Positions 1-7,709 of a stretch of 64,000 nt of DNA are shown here, piece by piece; the stretch's first letter is position 1, and the number at the start of each line of letters is the position of its first letter. Source of the stretch: Granulicella sp. WH15 (GTDB lineage: Bacteria; Acidobacteriota; Terriglobia; Terriglobales; Acidobacteriaceae); NCBI RefSeq assembly GCF_009914315.1, contig NZ_CP042596.1, positions 310,001-374,000 of the forward strand, written 5' to 3'. Made by a program: the position numbers and the translations under genes. The notes below the pieces were generated by a model, which was not told the origin of the DNA, searched no databases, and worked only from the letters and a program-made list of their open reading frames with translations.

Positions 1-1
1 C

Positions 2-430
2 ATCAATCTCGACAGCGTCTTCGGACTTGTGCAGGCGGGCGTCGTCGCCATGCTGGCCAACGATCGGCAGGTGAAGGGCCACATCGTCCTCATCGCCTCC
101 ACCGCCGCCCAGCGCGGCGAGGCCTTTCACGCCGACTACGCCGCCAGCAAGGGCGCGCTCCTCTCCCTGACCAAGAGCCTCTCCAGCGAGCTGGCCGCGC
201 AGGGCATCTACGCCAACTGCGTCGCCCCCGGCTGGGTCGCGACGGAGATGTCCGCCGCAGCCCTCAGCGATCCGGTCGCGTCTAAGAAAGCGACGTCGCT
301 CATCCCGCTGGGCCGCGTCGGCTCGGTCGAGGAGATCGCCGGTCCGGTGCTCTTCCTCTGCACCCCGCTGGCGGGCTTCATCTCGGGTGAGATCTTCAAC
401 GTCAACGGCGGAGCGGTTTTAGTCGGATAA
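2..430 (+). CDS. Short-chain dehydrogenase/reductase (SDR), 5' end outside the window
   Basis: This is the C-terminal half of a FabG-like NAD(P)-dependent oxidoreductase. The frame is open from base 2, so the Rossmann glycine motif and the start lie outside the window. The catalytic Tyr-x3-Lys is visible in YAASKGAL, preceded by the Ser of the IAST strand. The substrate loop (CVAPGWVATEM) and the usual C-terminal GEIFNVNGG strand are present, and the length from there is normal. The substrate cannot be told from sequence. The next gene starts 21 bp downstream on the same strand, so the two may be co-transcribed. The family is certain; the exact reaction (3-oxoacyl-ACP reductase or another alcohol dehydrogenase) is open. 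Confidence 0.9.
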   Translation: MNLDSVFGLVQAGVVAMLANDRQVKGHIVLIASTAAQRGEAFHADYAASKGALLSLTKSLSSELAAQGIYANCVAPGWVATEMSAAALSDPVASKKATSLIPLGRVGSVEEIAGPVLFLCTPLAGFISGEIFNVNGGAVLVG

Positions 431-451
431 ATTTCTTCAGAAGGGAACGCA

Positions 452-1297
452 ATGCGCAGCCGCCTGACGGTCCTCCTCCTCTTCGCCATGCTGACCGCTC
501 CTCTCCTCGGGCAGGCCAGCGCCATCCCGAGCGCGGCCCCGGCCCCGCGCTCGGGCGAGACCGAGGAGCAGCATGGCCGTCGCCTCCTCGATGAGATGGT
601 CAAGGCGCTCGGCGGTCAGGCGTGGCTCAACCGCGGCAGCATCACCGAGGAGGGCAAGACGGCGGCCTTCTTTCGCAACCAGCCCAACGGCAGTCTGGTC
701 CAGTTCGTCGAGTACGTCCGCCCCGTCAACTCGCCGCTTGGGCCCGCCGAGCGCTTCGAGTACCTGACCGTGCGCGGCATGATTATGCCCGGTATGAAGA
801 AGGACGTCGTCCACCTGTGGACCAAGGACCAGGGCTACGAGCTGACCTTCAAGGGGCGTACCGAGCTGCCTAAGCCGCAGGTCACCGACTACCTGCGCCG
901 CCGCGCCCACTCCATCGACGAGGTGATGCACTCCTGGGTCAACGCGCCCGGCGTCATGGTACTCGCCGAGGGCACCGGGATGCGCGACCGCCATCTCGTC
1001 GACAAGGTCTCCATCCTCGCGCCTGATAACGACACGGTCGAGATCGAGCTGGACGCCACCACGCACCTGCCCGTCCAGCGTACCTTCGAGTGGCGCAACG
1101 ACCAGTTCAAGGACCACGACGTCGACGAGGAGACCTACACCGGCTACCAGCCTTACGACGGTATCCAGACTCCGCTGAACATCACCCGCTATCGCAACGG
1201 AGATATGGTCAGCCAGATCTTTATTCTCAAGGTGAAGTACGGCCCACCCCTTGGCCCTGACCTCTTCGACCCCGACAAGCTCCCCGTCAAGAAGTAG
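452..1297 (+). CDS. Secreted protein of unknown function, possibly LolA/LppX-like fold
   Basis: The 281-residue product starts with a clear signal peptide (residues 1-24, cleavage near GQASA) and should be exported to the periplasm. The remainder has alternating beta-strand character (VQFVEYVRPV, IEIELDATTHLPVQRTFEWR), resembling outer-membrane lipoprotein-sorting (LolA-like) domain proteins that are common in acidobacteria. There is no lipobox Cys. A purine-rich ribosome site (gaaggga) sits just before the ATG. It follows the SDR gene by 21 bp. The fold assignment is inference from sequence feel only; no catalytic motif is seen. Confidence 0.7.
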   Translation: MRSRLTVLLLFAMLTAPLLGQASAIPSAAPAPRSGETEEQHGRRLLDEMVKALGGQAWLNRGSITEEGKTAAFFRNQPNGSLVQFVEYVRPVNSPLGPAERFEYLTVRGMIMPGMKKDVVHLWTKDQGYELTFKGRTELPKPQVTDYLRRRAHSIDEVMHSWVNAPGVMVLAEGTGMRDRHLVDKVSILAPDNDTVEIELDATTHLPVQRTFEWRNDQFKDHDVDEETYTGYQPYDGIQTPLNITRYRNGDMVSQIFILKVKYGPPLGPDLFDPDKLPVKK

Positions 1298-1302
1298 AGA
1301 TT

Positions 1303-1491
1303 CTGTCCTGCCGGACGGGCCTCCTGCGCGGAGGGCGACACTTCGTGCTGTACTCGGCTTCGCGTGGTCCTCCCGCTGGTCGGAAATAAATATTCTCGCT
1401 GCCGACCAGCGGGAGGCCCTCGGAAGATCACTCACCCATACCGCCCCGAGAACCGTACGAAGTGCCGCCCGCCCGGCATTAGGGCGCTTTT
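1303..1491 (+). repeat. Intergenic multi-hairpin element, copy 1 (A-B-C orientation)
   Basis: Copy of the window-wide repeat. Module A (CTGTCCTGCCGGACGGGCC then CCTCC-tgcgc-GGAGG) begins 5 bp after the upstream stop codon. Its usual terminator stem is replaced by a cacttcgtgc segment. Module B is a perfect 15-bp stem (1369-1383 with 1402-1416). Module C (ccccgagaaccgtacgaagtgcc) is followed by the long end, which folds as CGCCC-N7-GGGCG and runs into cttttag. The element fills the gap between two converging genes. Confidence 0.85.
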
Positions 1492-2095
1492 AGGTGCGTT
1501 TGCTCAGGCGGTTGGGCTTTGCGCTGCTGTCGCTTGTCGCGTCCTTCCGCACTGCCAGGATGCGAAAGTCCTTGATCTGCGCCTTGAAGACGTATATCTG
1601 CACATTGTTCGAGTCCGGATCGATCGCTTCCAGAAAGAACCCGGCATTGACCAGGAGATTGCGGGTATTCTCGACCATCCCCTCCATGATCTCGTTGTCC
1701 AGAAAGGTGAGGCGCACGTAAAGCCGTCCCGGAGGCCCCACTTCATCATGGAAGTGCAGCTCGTGGTGCGAGGCCCGGCCTGCAAAGGATTTGACGAAGA
1801 AGATCGCCTTGGCTCCTACCAGCGAGATCTTCTCCGAAGCCCCAGTGGGGGCATCGCGCACCTCGAGGGAGGCAAGCGTCTCCTCCTTCCACAGCGTGTC
1901 CGAGTGGTGCACCACGGCGAAGCACTTCAACAGCCGGTCGGGGTAGCGGATTACGACTGGATGGAAGATGGGCCGGGCGCGGTCGGTATCCTTTGCGACT
2001 CCATCTGCCGCGGCGCCAGGTCGTACTGCTTGATCTTGTAGAGGAGCGCCTTGTAGCTGATCTGCATCTTTGACGCCGCCATTTTGCGATTCCAT
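1490..2095 (-). CDS. Conserved-looking hypothetical protein overlapping the sigma-54 regulator gene; true start unclear
   Basis: The frame from about 1985 down to 1490 reads as real protein: RPIFHPVVIRYPDRLLK, then KAIFFVKSFAG, RLYVRLTFLDNEIMEGM and GFFLEAIDPDSNNVQIYVFK. It looks like a beta-rich acidobacterial domain of unknown function. The only ATG in frame is at 2095, deep inside the HTH-coding part of the upstream gene in the -1 frame. The first ~38 residues from there look like a frame shadow. A TTG at 1930 would cut off conserved-looking residues. Either the gene starts by a non-standard route, or a -1 frameshift fuses it to the regulator, or one base is missing. The stop codon lies at the end of a repeat element. 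Confidence 0.55.
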   Translation of the reverse strand: MESQNGGVKDADQLQGAPLQDQAVRPGAAADGVAKDTDRARPIFHPVVIRYPDRLLKCFAVVHHSDTLWKEETLASLEVRDAPTGASEKISLVGAKAIFFVKSFAGRASHHELHFHDEVGPPGRLYVRLTFLDNEIMEGMVENTRNLLVNAGFFLEAIDPDSNNVQIYVFKAQIKDFRILAVRKDATSDSSAKPNRLSKRT

Positions 2096-3423
2096 TTTGT
2101 CTCCTCAAGCATACTGGCGATTGCCGCCGATTCGGCCGAACCCTTCAATGTGCGGACGAGCTGCTTCAGCCCGTCTGTCGTTGGGGGATTCGGCGGGGAA
2201 TCGCTGGCGCGCGAGGCCGCGTAGGAGGTGAGTTCGGCGATGATGGAGCGCTCGTCCCCGATGACCAGGTAGCGGTTCATTACATTCTCCAGCTCCCGCA
2301 GGTTACCCGGCCAGGTGTGATCGCCGAGAGCGGAGAGGAGAATGTCAGAGAGAGCAGGGGCGGGGCGCTTGTACTTCGCGGCACCTTTTTCAAGGAAGTG
2401 CCGGGCAAAGGTCGGGATCTCGTCGCGCCGCTCGCGCAGGGGCGGCAGCGCCAGGGTGAATCCGTTCAGACGGTAGTAGAGGTCTTCGCGGAAGGTTTTG
2501 TTCGCCATCGAAGTTTTGATGTCGATATTGGTCGCGGCGATCACCCGCACGTTGGATTTCATCGGCGCGCGGCCACCCAGGCGCGAGTACGTTCCATCCT
2601 GCAGAACGTGCAGCAGCTTGGCCTGCAGGACGGCGGGCATCTCGCCGATCTCGTCGAGGAAGATGGAGCCGCCCTCGCAGATCTCGAACTTGCCGGGTTT
2701 GCTCCGCACCGCGCCGGTAAAGGCTCCCTGCTCGTGGCCGAAGAGCTCGCTCTCCAGCAGCTCGGCGGGCATGGCGGCGCAGTTCACCTTCAGGAACATC
2801 TTCTTGGCGCGATAGGAGGAGGCGTGCGTGTACTTGGCCAGAATCTCCTTGCCGGTGCCGCTCTCGCCGAGGATCAGGATTGGGATATCCGAGCGCGCGA
2901 CCAGACGGGCCTGCGACTCCAGCTCGCGCATACGGCTGCTTACGCGGACAAAGTAGGTGCCGTCGCCGAGGTCGGTGGTGGTGGTGTCGTGAGGGGCTGC
3001 GGTGGCGGCAGGAGCGGCCTCGGGGCGCTCGTCCGGCAGCTGCGCCTGAACCGCGAGGATCAAGTCCTGCCGGGAGAAGGGCTTTTGGAGAAATCCCGTG
3101 GCTCCAAGCTCAATGGCGGTGGCGATCTCCTGCGCCTCGGCCCCGGTGGTCAGCAGCAGGATGCCCGCAGAGGAGCTGAGTCCCCGAAGCGTCTGCAACA
3201 TCGCCGCGCAGGTCTTCACGCCCTTCCAGGCGAACACCGACAGATCCGGCTCCCCGATGGAGTCGAACGCATCGAGGAACGCCTGCTCCTGGTCGAACTG
3301 ATGCAGGGAAAAACTCGTTCCGAGCGTCTCTTCGATATATTGCAGCACACGCCGATTGGGTTCGAACGCAAAGATGCGCGGCTGGCTGCGGCTACTGCTA
3401 TTGGACTCAGGAGTGTGCATCAA
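1951..3423 (-). CDS. Sigma-54-dependent transcriptional activator with degenerate receiver domain
   Basis: The 490-residue NtrC-type enhancer-binding protein has three parts. Residues ~15-130 form a receiver-like domain, 150-390 an AAA+ ATPase (Walker A GESGTGKE, GAFTGA loop, Walker B IFLDEIGEMP), and the C-terminal ~50 residues a Fis-type helix-turn-helix (KMAASKMQISYKALLYKI). The GAFTGA motif means it should contact sigma-54. The receiver looks non-phosphorylatable: the strand-3 Asp is Ala65 in DLSVFAWKG and the acidic pair after strand 1 is missing, although the Lys of FLQKPF is kept. It lies next to the exopolysaccharide operon and a second sigma-54 activator, so polysaccharide control is a reasonable guess. 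Confidence 0.9.
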   Translation of the reverse strand: MMHTPESNSSSRSQPRIFAFEPNRRVLQYIEETLGTSFSLHQFDQEQAFLDAFDSIGEPDLSVFAWKGVKTCAAMLQTLRGLSSSAGILLLTTGAEAQEIATAIELGATGFLQKPFSRQDLILAVQAQLPDERPEAAPAATAAPHDTTTTDLGDGTYFVRVSSRMRELESQARLVARSDIPILILGESGTGKEILAKYTHASSYRAKKMFLKVNCAAMPAELLESELFGHEQGAFTGAVRSKPGKFEICEGGSIFLDEIGEMPAVLQAKLLHVLQDGTYSRLGGRAPMKSNVRVIAATNIDIKTSMANKTFREDLYYRLNGFTLALPPLRERRDEIPTFARHFLEKGAAKYKRPAPALSDILLSALGDHTWPGNLRELENVMNRYLVIGDERSIIAELTSYAASRASDSPPNPPTTDGLKQLVRTLKGSAESAAIASMLEETKWNRKMAASKMQISYKALLYKIKQYDLAPRQMESQRIPTAPGPSSIQS

Positions 3424-3707
3424 AGCTCCGCAAACGAGTGGTTGACCCTGTTAAGGTAACCTTTATTCCCTCCAATGGTTGTGGGCCAATGCGAACGAAG
3501 GAGAGAGGTCGCACAAAAATAAAATTGTAGTCGTGGTGTTGGATGCCACTTTCTCTGGCCGAGCTTCCTCGACGAAGAAGAGTGTTCCATCTGTTCTGCA
3601 CATACCGACCCAGAATGAAGGGTCTTCATGAGAATGCGTACAAGTAAGGCAATATTGCCGTTTGTGCGATGCTAGGTGCCTGTATGTTCGAAATTTTATA
3701 CTAACCG

Positions 3708-3754
3708 TGTGGAAAGATATTCCCACAGAGGGAAAATGTTTTCAACATTTGCCC
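3708..3754. promoter_or_regulatory. Two palindromes in the intergenic region between the divergent sigma-54 activator genes
   Basis: The 486-bp gap 3424-3909 is AT-richer than its surroundings and holds no credible gene. It contains TGTGG-N10-CCACA at 3708-3727. At 3730-3754 there is an 11-bp inverted repeat with a 3-bp centre and one mismatch (GGGAAAATGTT ttc AACATTTGCCC). Both lie 95-140 bp upstream of the candidate -24 box at 3850, the usual distance for enhancer sites of sigma-54 activators. Binding is inferred. Confidence 0.35.
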
Positions 3755-3849
3755 TCGTTGCGATCGCTGTTGGAACAAGATCGGCCGAAATATGGAGATT
3801 CACGTGCTTTGCGCGAGTTTCCACCGAGCGGGTTTCGAGCGGGTCCGTT

Positions 3850-3865
3850 TGGCGTCTTACATGCT
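3850..3865 (+). promoter_or_regulatory. Candidate sigma-54 (-24/-12) promoter
   Basis: The sequence TGGCGTCTTACATGCT keeps the invariant GG and GC with 10 bp between them (consensus TGGCAC-N5-TTGCW). It ends 44 bp before the ATG at 3910, which would suit autoregulation or cross-regulation of this activator gene. Confidence 0.4.
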
Positions 3866-3909
3866 TATAGTCAGAGTGACTCGATTACGAGCAGGTTCCC
3901 AAAAAATAT

Positions 3910-5046
3910 ATGACTCTTGTTCGTCCTGCAGATCTCCACTCTCCTCGGTCTTCTCGAACAACGCCCGCTCACCGGTCGGTGGCGGAGCCCACAATGCAGT
4001 TGCTTCTGGGCCGTACGCCCGTGATGCAAGAAGTAAAACGAAAGATTGAGCTGGTGGCCAAGGCCGATGTTCCCGTACTGCTGCAAGGAGAGAGCGGCAC
4101 GGGGAAGGAGGTGTGCGCGCGGCTGATCCATGCCATGTCGCCGCGTTCGCGCCACTCGCTGGTGAAGGTCAGTTGTCCGGCGATTCCGCGCGATCTGCTG
4201 GAGTCCGAGCTGTTCGGGTACGAGAAGGGCGCGTTTACCGGCGCCAATGTGACCAAGCAGGGGCGCGTGGAGCAGGCTCATCTGGGCACGCTGATCCTAG
4301 ACGAGGTCGGCAGCCTCGATATGTTTGTGCAGGCGACGCTGCTGCAACTGTTGCAGGATGGCACGTTTACGCGTGTGGGCGGAGATGAGACCCGCAGGAT
4401 CTCGACGCGGGTGATCTCGATCGCCAACCAGGACCTGCGCCGCCAGGTCTCCGAGGGGACGTTTCGCCTGGACCTGCTGTACCGCATCAATGCGGTGACG
4501 ATTTCGCTGCCTCCACTGCGGCAGCGCGTGGAGGACCTGCCGGAGCTGATCGAGCACTTCTCGCAGATGCACTCGCAGGCCTTCCAGATGGAGAAGCGTC
4601 CGTTCTCCAAAGACCTGCTGCGGATGATGTATGCCTACGACTGGCCGGGCAATATCCGCCAACTGGATAACCTGGTGCGCTGCCATATCCTGCTGGGCAA
4701 TGAGGATCTCCTGGTGGCGGAGATGACGCCGCGCCCCTCCGGAGCGGATCTGGTGAGTGCGGAGATCGACATCAGCAAGCCGATTGCGTTGAAGCAGATC
4801 ACCAAGAAGGCAACGCAGCACCTGGAGCGGCAGATCATCACCAAGGTGCTGCAGGCCAATGGGTGGAATCGGCAGAAGACTGCGAAGTGGCTGCAGATCA
4901 GCTATCGCTCGCTGCTTTACAAATTGAGCGAGGCGGAGAATGCGGCAGCGGAGGCGGCCGCCGAGGAGCGCATACTGCCGCCACCGTCTCCGAGGAACGA
5001 AAGCGAGTCGTCGCCGTACAGAACGATGCTGGAGATTCCCGGCTGA
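3910..5046 (+). CDS. Sigma-54-dependent transcriptional activator lacking a sensory domain
   Basis: The 378-residue protein is an AAA+ enhancer-binding protein that begins almost directly with the ATPase. Walker A GESGTGKE is at 60-67, GAFTGA at 107-112, Walker B LILDEVGS follows, and a C-terminal Fis-type helix-turn-helix is seen in TAKWLQISYRSLLYKL. The ~30-residue N-terminus is low-complexity and carries no receiver, GAF or PAS domain. Activity may therefore be set by expression or by a partner such as the neighbouring degenerate-receiver protein. It is divergent from that regulator and faces the 3' end of the exopolysaccharide operon. The product is clear; the target genes are inferred. 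Confidence 0.9.
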   Translation: MTLVRPADLHSPRSSRTTPAHRSVAEPTMQLLLGRTPVMQEVKRKIELVAKADVPVLLQGESGTGKEVCARLIHAMSPRSRHSLVKVSCPAIPRDLLESELFGYEKGAFTGANVTKQGRVEQAHLGTLILDEVGSLDMFVQATLLQLLQDGTFTRVGGDETRRISTRVISIANQDLRRQVSEGTFRLDLLYRINAVTISLPPLRQRVEDLPELIEHFSQMHSQAFQMEKRPFSKDLLRMMYAYDWPGNIRQLDNLVRCHILLGNEDLLVAEMTPRPSGADLVSAEIDISKPIALKQITKKATQHLERQIITKVLQANGWNRQKTAKWLQISYRSLLYKLSEAENAAAEAAAEERILPPPSPRNESESSPYRTMLEIPG

Positions 5047-5098
5047 AGCAGGGAATCGCCCCACCCATTTAGGAGAGGATTGAAGGCCCGCCACAGAC

Positions 5099-5268
5099 CT
5101 GTCCTGCCGGACGGCCCTCCTGCGCGGAGGGCGGGCGTTCACACGCCTTTTTACTGCTTCGCGTGATCCTCCCGTTGGTCGAGAAGAAAAATTCTCGCTG
5201 CCGACCAGCGGGAGGCCCTCAGAAGCTAACTTCCCCATACCGCACCGAGAACGGTACGAAGTACCCTA
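5099..5268 (+). repeat. Intergenic multi-hairpin element, copy 2 (A-B-C)
   Basis: Complete copy. Module A ends in the terminator-like stem GGCGT-tcac-ACGCC followed by TTTTT. The B stem carries one G-U pair (CCCGTTGG with CCAGCGGG). The C hairpin reads GGTAC-gaa-GTACC. Its last bases, CCCTAG, contain the TAG stop (complement CTA, 5266-5268) of the converging glycosyltransferase gene. Confidence 0.85.
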
Positions 5269-6216
5269 GACGGCGCAGGAGCTTTGGTAGCTCAGGATGC
5301 GCTCTCTCCGCTGGCTGAAGCCCCAGGTCAGTGTCTCGAGAACCTGCTTGCGGCGCTGCTGCAACTGATAAAACGCCCGGCTGCGCAACGACATCGTCAT
5401 ATTGAACTTCGTAAGCTCGGGATACCTGCTGAGCGCAGCCTTGTACGGCTCGACCGCCGCGCTGGTCCACGGGGCGAAGCTCCCATGCCACGGCTTCGGG
5501 CTGGACATGAAGTGCGTGATCCGCGGCTGAATCCGCCCTTCGACGCGCGAGTTCCGCATGAAGATAGGGAAGTTCCACGCCAGCGACATGGGCAGACGGC
5601 GGCTTCCCGCAACGACGTTCAGCGAGTCCTGATCGGGAAAGCGCGGCTTGCCGTGCTGGCGGAAGTGGTTCCACGAGTCCGCGCCCATGCTCTCCCAGCC
5701 GTCGCGATTGATGCGAAGAACGCCGCTGTTGAAGTAGGAGAACCCCTGCTCGGGCGTGAGGCCGATGGAGGCGAGATGCGCGTTGAGGTCCTTGCTCATC
5801 GGCCCGTTATCCGCGAGCAGAAAGGTCATGGGATCGTTCGCGGCCATAAAGTGACCGGCTGGAACCTCCGCGTCGATCAGCGGATCGAGCGAGCCGCCGA
5901 TCTGCGTGTCGCCGTCGATATAGAGGTACTGGCTGTACTCGGCGGGGGCGAAGTCGTTGAGGAAGAGCCGCGCCAGCATGATGGACTCGCCCTCGAGCAA
6001 CGCGCTGCTGACCGGGATGAGGCGTACGCCCTCGCGGTCGCAGGCGGGTGCGAAAGCGGCCTCGGCCTCGGCCGTCATGTCGAAGCAGAAGATGACGACG
6101 TCGGCTTTGCCGGGCGAGGAAAACTGTCGCGCCTGCACGGCGCTGACGAAGGTGGGAAAGAGGTACGTGCTGTCGGTCGTGTACGCGATGCAGCAGGCGG
6201 GCGTCTGCGTTCTCAT
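5266..6216 (-). CDS. Glycosyltransferase family 8-like protein
   Basis: The 316-residue protein transfers a sugar from a nucleotide-sugar donor. The metal-binding DxD appears in YLYIDGDTQIGG, followed by a GT8-like pattern (FNSGVLRINRDGWE, FPDQDSLNVV, ITHFMSSPKPWHG). There is no signal peptide or membrane segment, so it should work at the cytoplasmic face. Its ATG overlaps the TGA of the flippase gene (ATGA), so translation is probably coupled. It is the last gene of the exopolysaccharide operon. The family call is firm; the sugar and acceptor are unknown. Confidence 0.85.
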   Translation of the reverse strand: MRTQTPACCIAYTTDSTYLFPTFVSAVQARQFSSPGKADVVIFCFDMTAEAEAAFAPACDREGVRLIPVSSALLEGESIMLARLFLNDFAPAEYSQYLYIDGDTQIGGSLDPLIDAEVPAGHFMAANDPMTFLLADNGPMSKDLNAHLASIGLTPEQGFSYFNSGVLRINRDGWESMGADSWNHFRQHGKPRFPDQDSLNVVAGSRRLPMSLAWNFPIFMRNSRVEGRIQPRITHFMSSPKPWHGSFAPWTSAAVEPYKAALSRYPELTKFNMTMSLRSRAFYQLQQRRKQVLETLTWGFSQRRERILSYQSSCAV

Positions 6217-7709
6217 AGCATCTCCAGTGCCGTGGTGCGGCGTGTGCGGCGGAGGATCTCGGAGACCTTGCCGAGGACCATGGCCTCGAGTCCGGCGGGA
6301 GAGCCTGACAGGAGCCACAGCCCAGTCAGAGCGCCGCAGTAGGTTATCGCTCCCAGAATCACAGTGAACAGCGTTCCCACCGCCAGCGGGCCGGTGGCGG
6401 CGGACGTGGCGAACGCCGGTAGCGCGAACGAGACGACGACGGCCATCGCAATGGCGCTCAGGATGCTGCGCCAGGGGCCGATGAGCTGCTCGCGGATGGA
6501 GAGGCCGACCAGGCGGCGCACGACGATCATGCAGAACCAGACGGTGGCGGTCTCGGAGATGCAGCGCGCGATGACGACGCCCGTGAAGCCGAAGCGGATG
6601 GCTCCAAGGATGACGAGCGGCAGCTTGACGGCCAGCTCGAAGGCATTGCGCTTCAGGAAGATCTGGGTGCGTCCGAAGGCCATGACCAGCGGGCCGAGCG
6701 GGATGGCGAAGAGCGTGGGGATGAGGCTGATGGCCAGCCAGCGCAGCAGCGGCGCGGAGGCCATCCAGCGTTCGCCGAAGAGCAGGCGCACGGCCGGATG
6801 AGCGATCAGCGCCTCTCCGACAAGGATGGGCAGGCCCAGCGTGACCATCGCGATGGCGCTGGTCTGATAGCTGTTGGCCAGGCGCTCGGGCTCGCCGCGC
6901 AGCAGCGAGAACGCGGAGAGCAACGGGCGCAGGATGGGATTGAACAACGCCAGCACCGGGATGTTGGCGGTGTCGTTCGCCGTGGTGAACAAACCCAGCT
7001 CCGACTTCGAGGTGAGCTTGCCGAGGAGCAGGCGGTCGGCCTGCCAGTTGATGGCGCTGACGACCTGCGCCGCCGTGATCCAGCCGAGGAAGCCGGAGAA
7101 GGTGGGCAGCTCCTTCAGGCTGAGCCGGGGCCGGTAGGGCGCGAGGACGTAGGAGGTAAGCGTACCCGCGACGGGCGCGATGACGGTGCCCGCGGCGATA
7201 GCCCAGTAGCTCTTCGCCGTGAGTGCGAGCGTGACCGCGATGATGAAGGCCGCGGCCTTGCCCAGGAACTCCATGGTGAAGTCGGGGGAGAAGTTGAGCT
7301 TCTTCGAGAACTCGGCCAGCCGCGGGCTGACCAGTCCGCGCGCCGCCGGAGCCAGACTGAGCGCGCAGATCAGCGGCATCAGCCGCTTGTCGGAGTAGAA
7401 GTGCGCGAAGGGCCACGCGATGCTGCACACGATGGTGGTGAGCGCGAGCCCGCGCAGCAGGCTGAGCGTGAACGCCGTGTCGAAGTGCGCGTCTTCGATG
7501 GTGGTGAGCCGCACCAGAGCCTGACTGACCGGCAGCTCAAGCGCCGCCTCCACGATGTAGATGACGGTCATCGCGATGGCGACAAGGCCGAAGTCCCTGG
7601 GCGTCAGGATGTGGGCCAGCACGAGCATCGAAGCCAGGTCGATGATCCTGGAGATGAGGCGCGCGGCGACCATCCACGTCCCGCCGATAGCTGTCTGGCG
7701 ACCTACCAC
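6213..7709 (-). CDS. Polysaccharide flippase, Wzx/WzxC-like (MOP superfamily)
   Basis: The ~498-residue protein has about 12-14 hydrophobic segments and the N-terminal oligosaccharide-flippase pattern (GGTWMVAARLISRIIDLAS, LVLAHILTPRDFGLVAIA). It should move lipid-linked repeat units across the inner membrane. I place the start at the GTG at 7709 because a good ribosome site (gggagag) precedes it by 8-9 bp and the overlap with the upstream gene is then only 7 bp. An ATG at 7760 is possible but has no ribosome site and overlaps by 58 bp. It is in the exopolysaccharide operon between a GT4 and a GT8 gene. Confidence 0.88.
   Translation of the reverse strand: MVGRQTAIGGTWMVAARLISRIIDLASMLVLAHILTPRDFGLVAIAMTVIYIVEAALELPVSQALVRLTTIEDAHFDTAFTLSLLRGLALTTIVCSIAWPFAHFYSDKRLMPLICALSLAPAARGLVSPRLAEFSKKLNFSPDFTMEFLGKAAAFIIAVTLALTAKSYWAIAAGTVIAPVAGTLTSYVLAPYRPRLSLKELPTFSGFLGWITAAQVVSAINWQADRLLLGKLTSKSELGLFTTANDTANIPVLALFNPILRPLLSAFSLLRGEPERLANSYQTSAIAMVTLGLPILVGEALIAHPAVRLLFGERWMASAPLLRWLAISLIPTLFAIPLGPLVMAFGRTQIFLKRNAFELAVKLPLVILGAIRFGFTGVVIARCISETATVWFCMIVVRRLVGLSIREQLIGPWRSILSAIAMAVVVSFALPAFATSAATGPLAVGTLFTVILGAITYCGALTGLWLLSGSPAGLEAMVLGKVSEILRRTRRTTALEML

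Noticed and set aside
3463..3726. 87-residue minus-strand frame in the gap between the two sigma-54 activators
   Set aside because: No ribosome site and no recognisable protein pattern; the gap looks regulatory.
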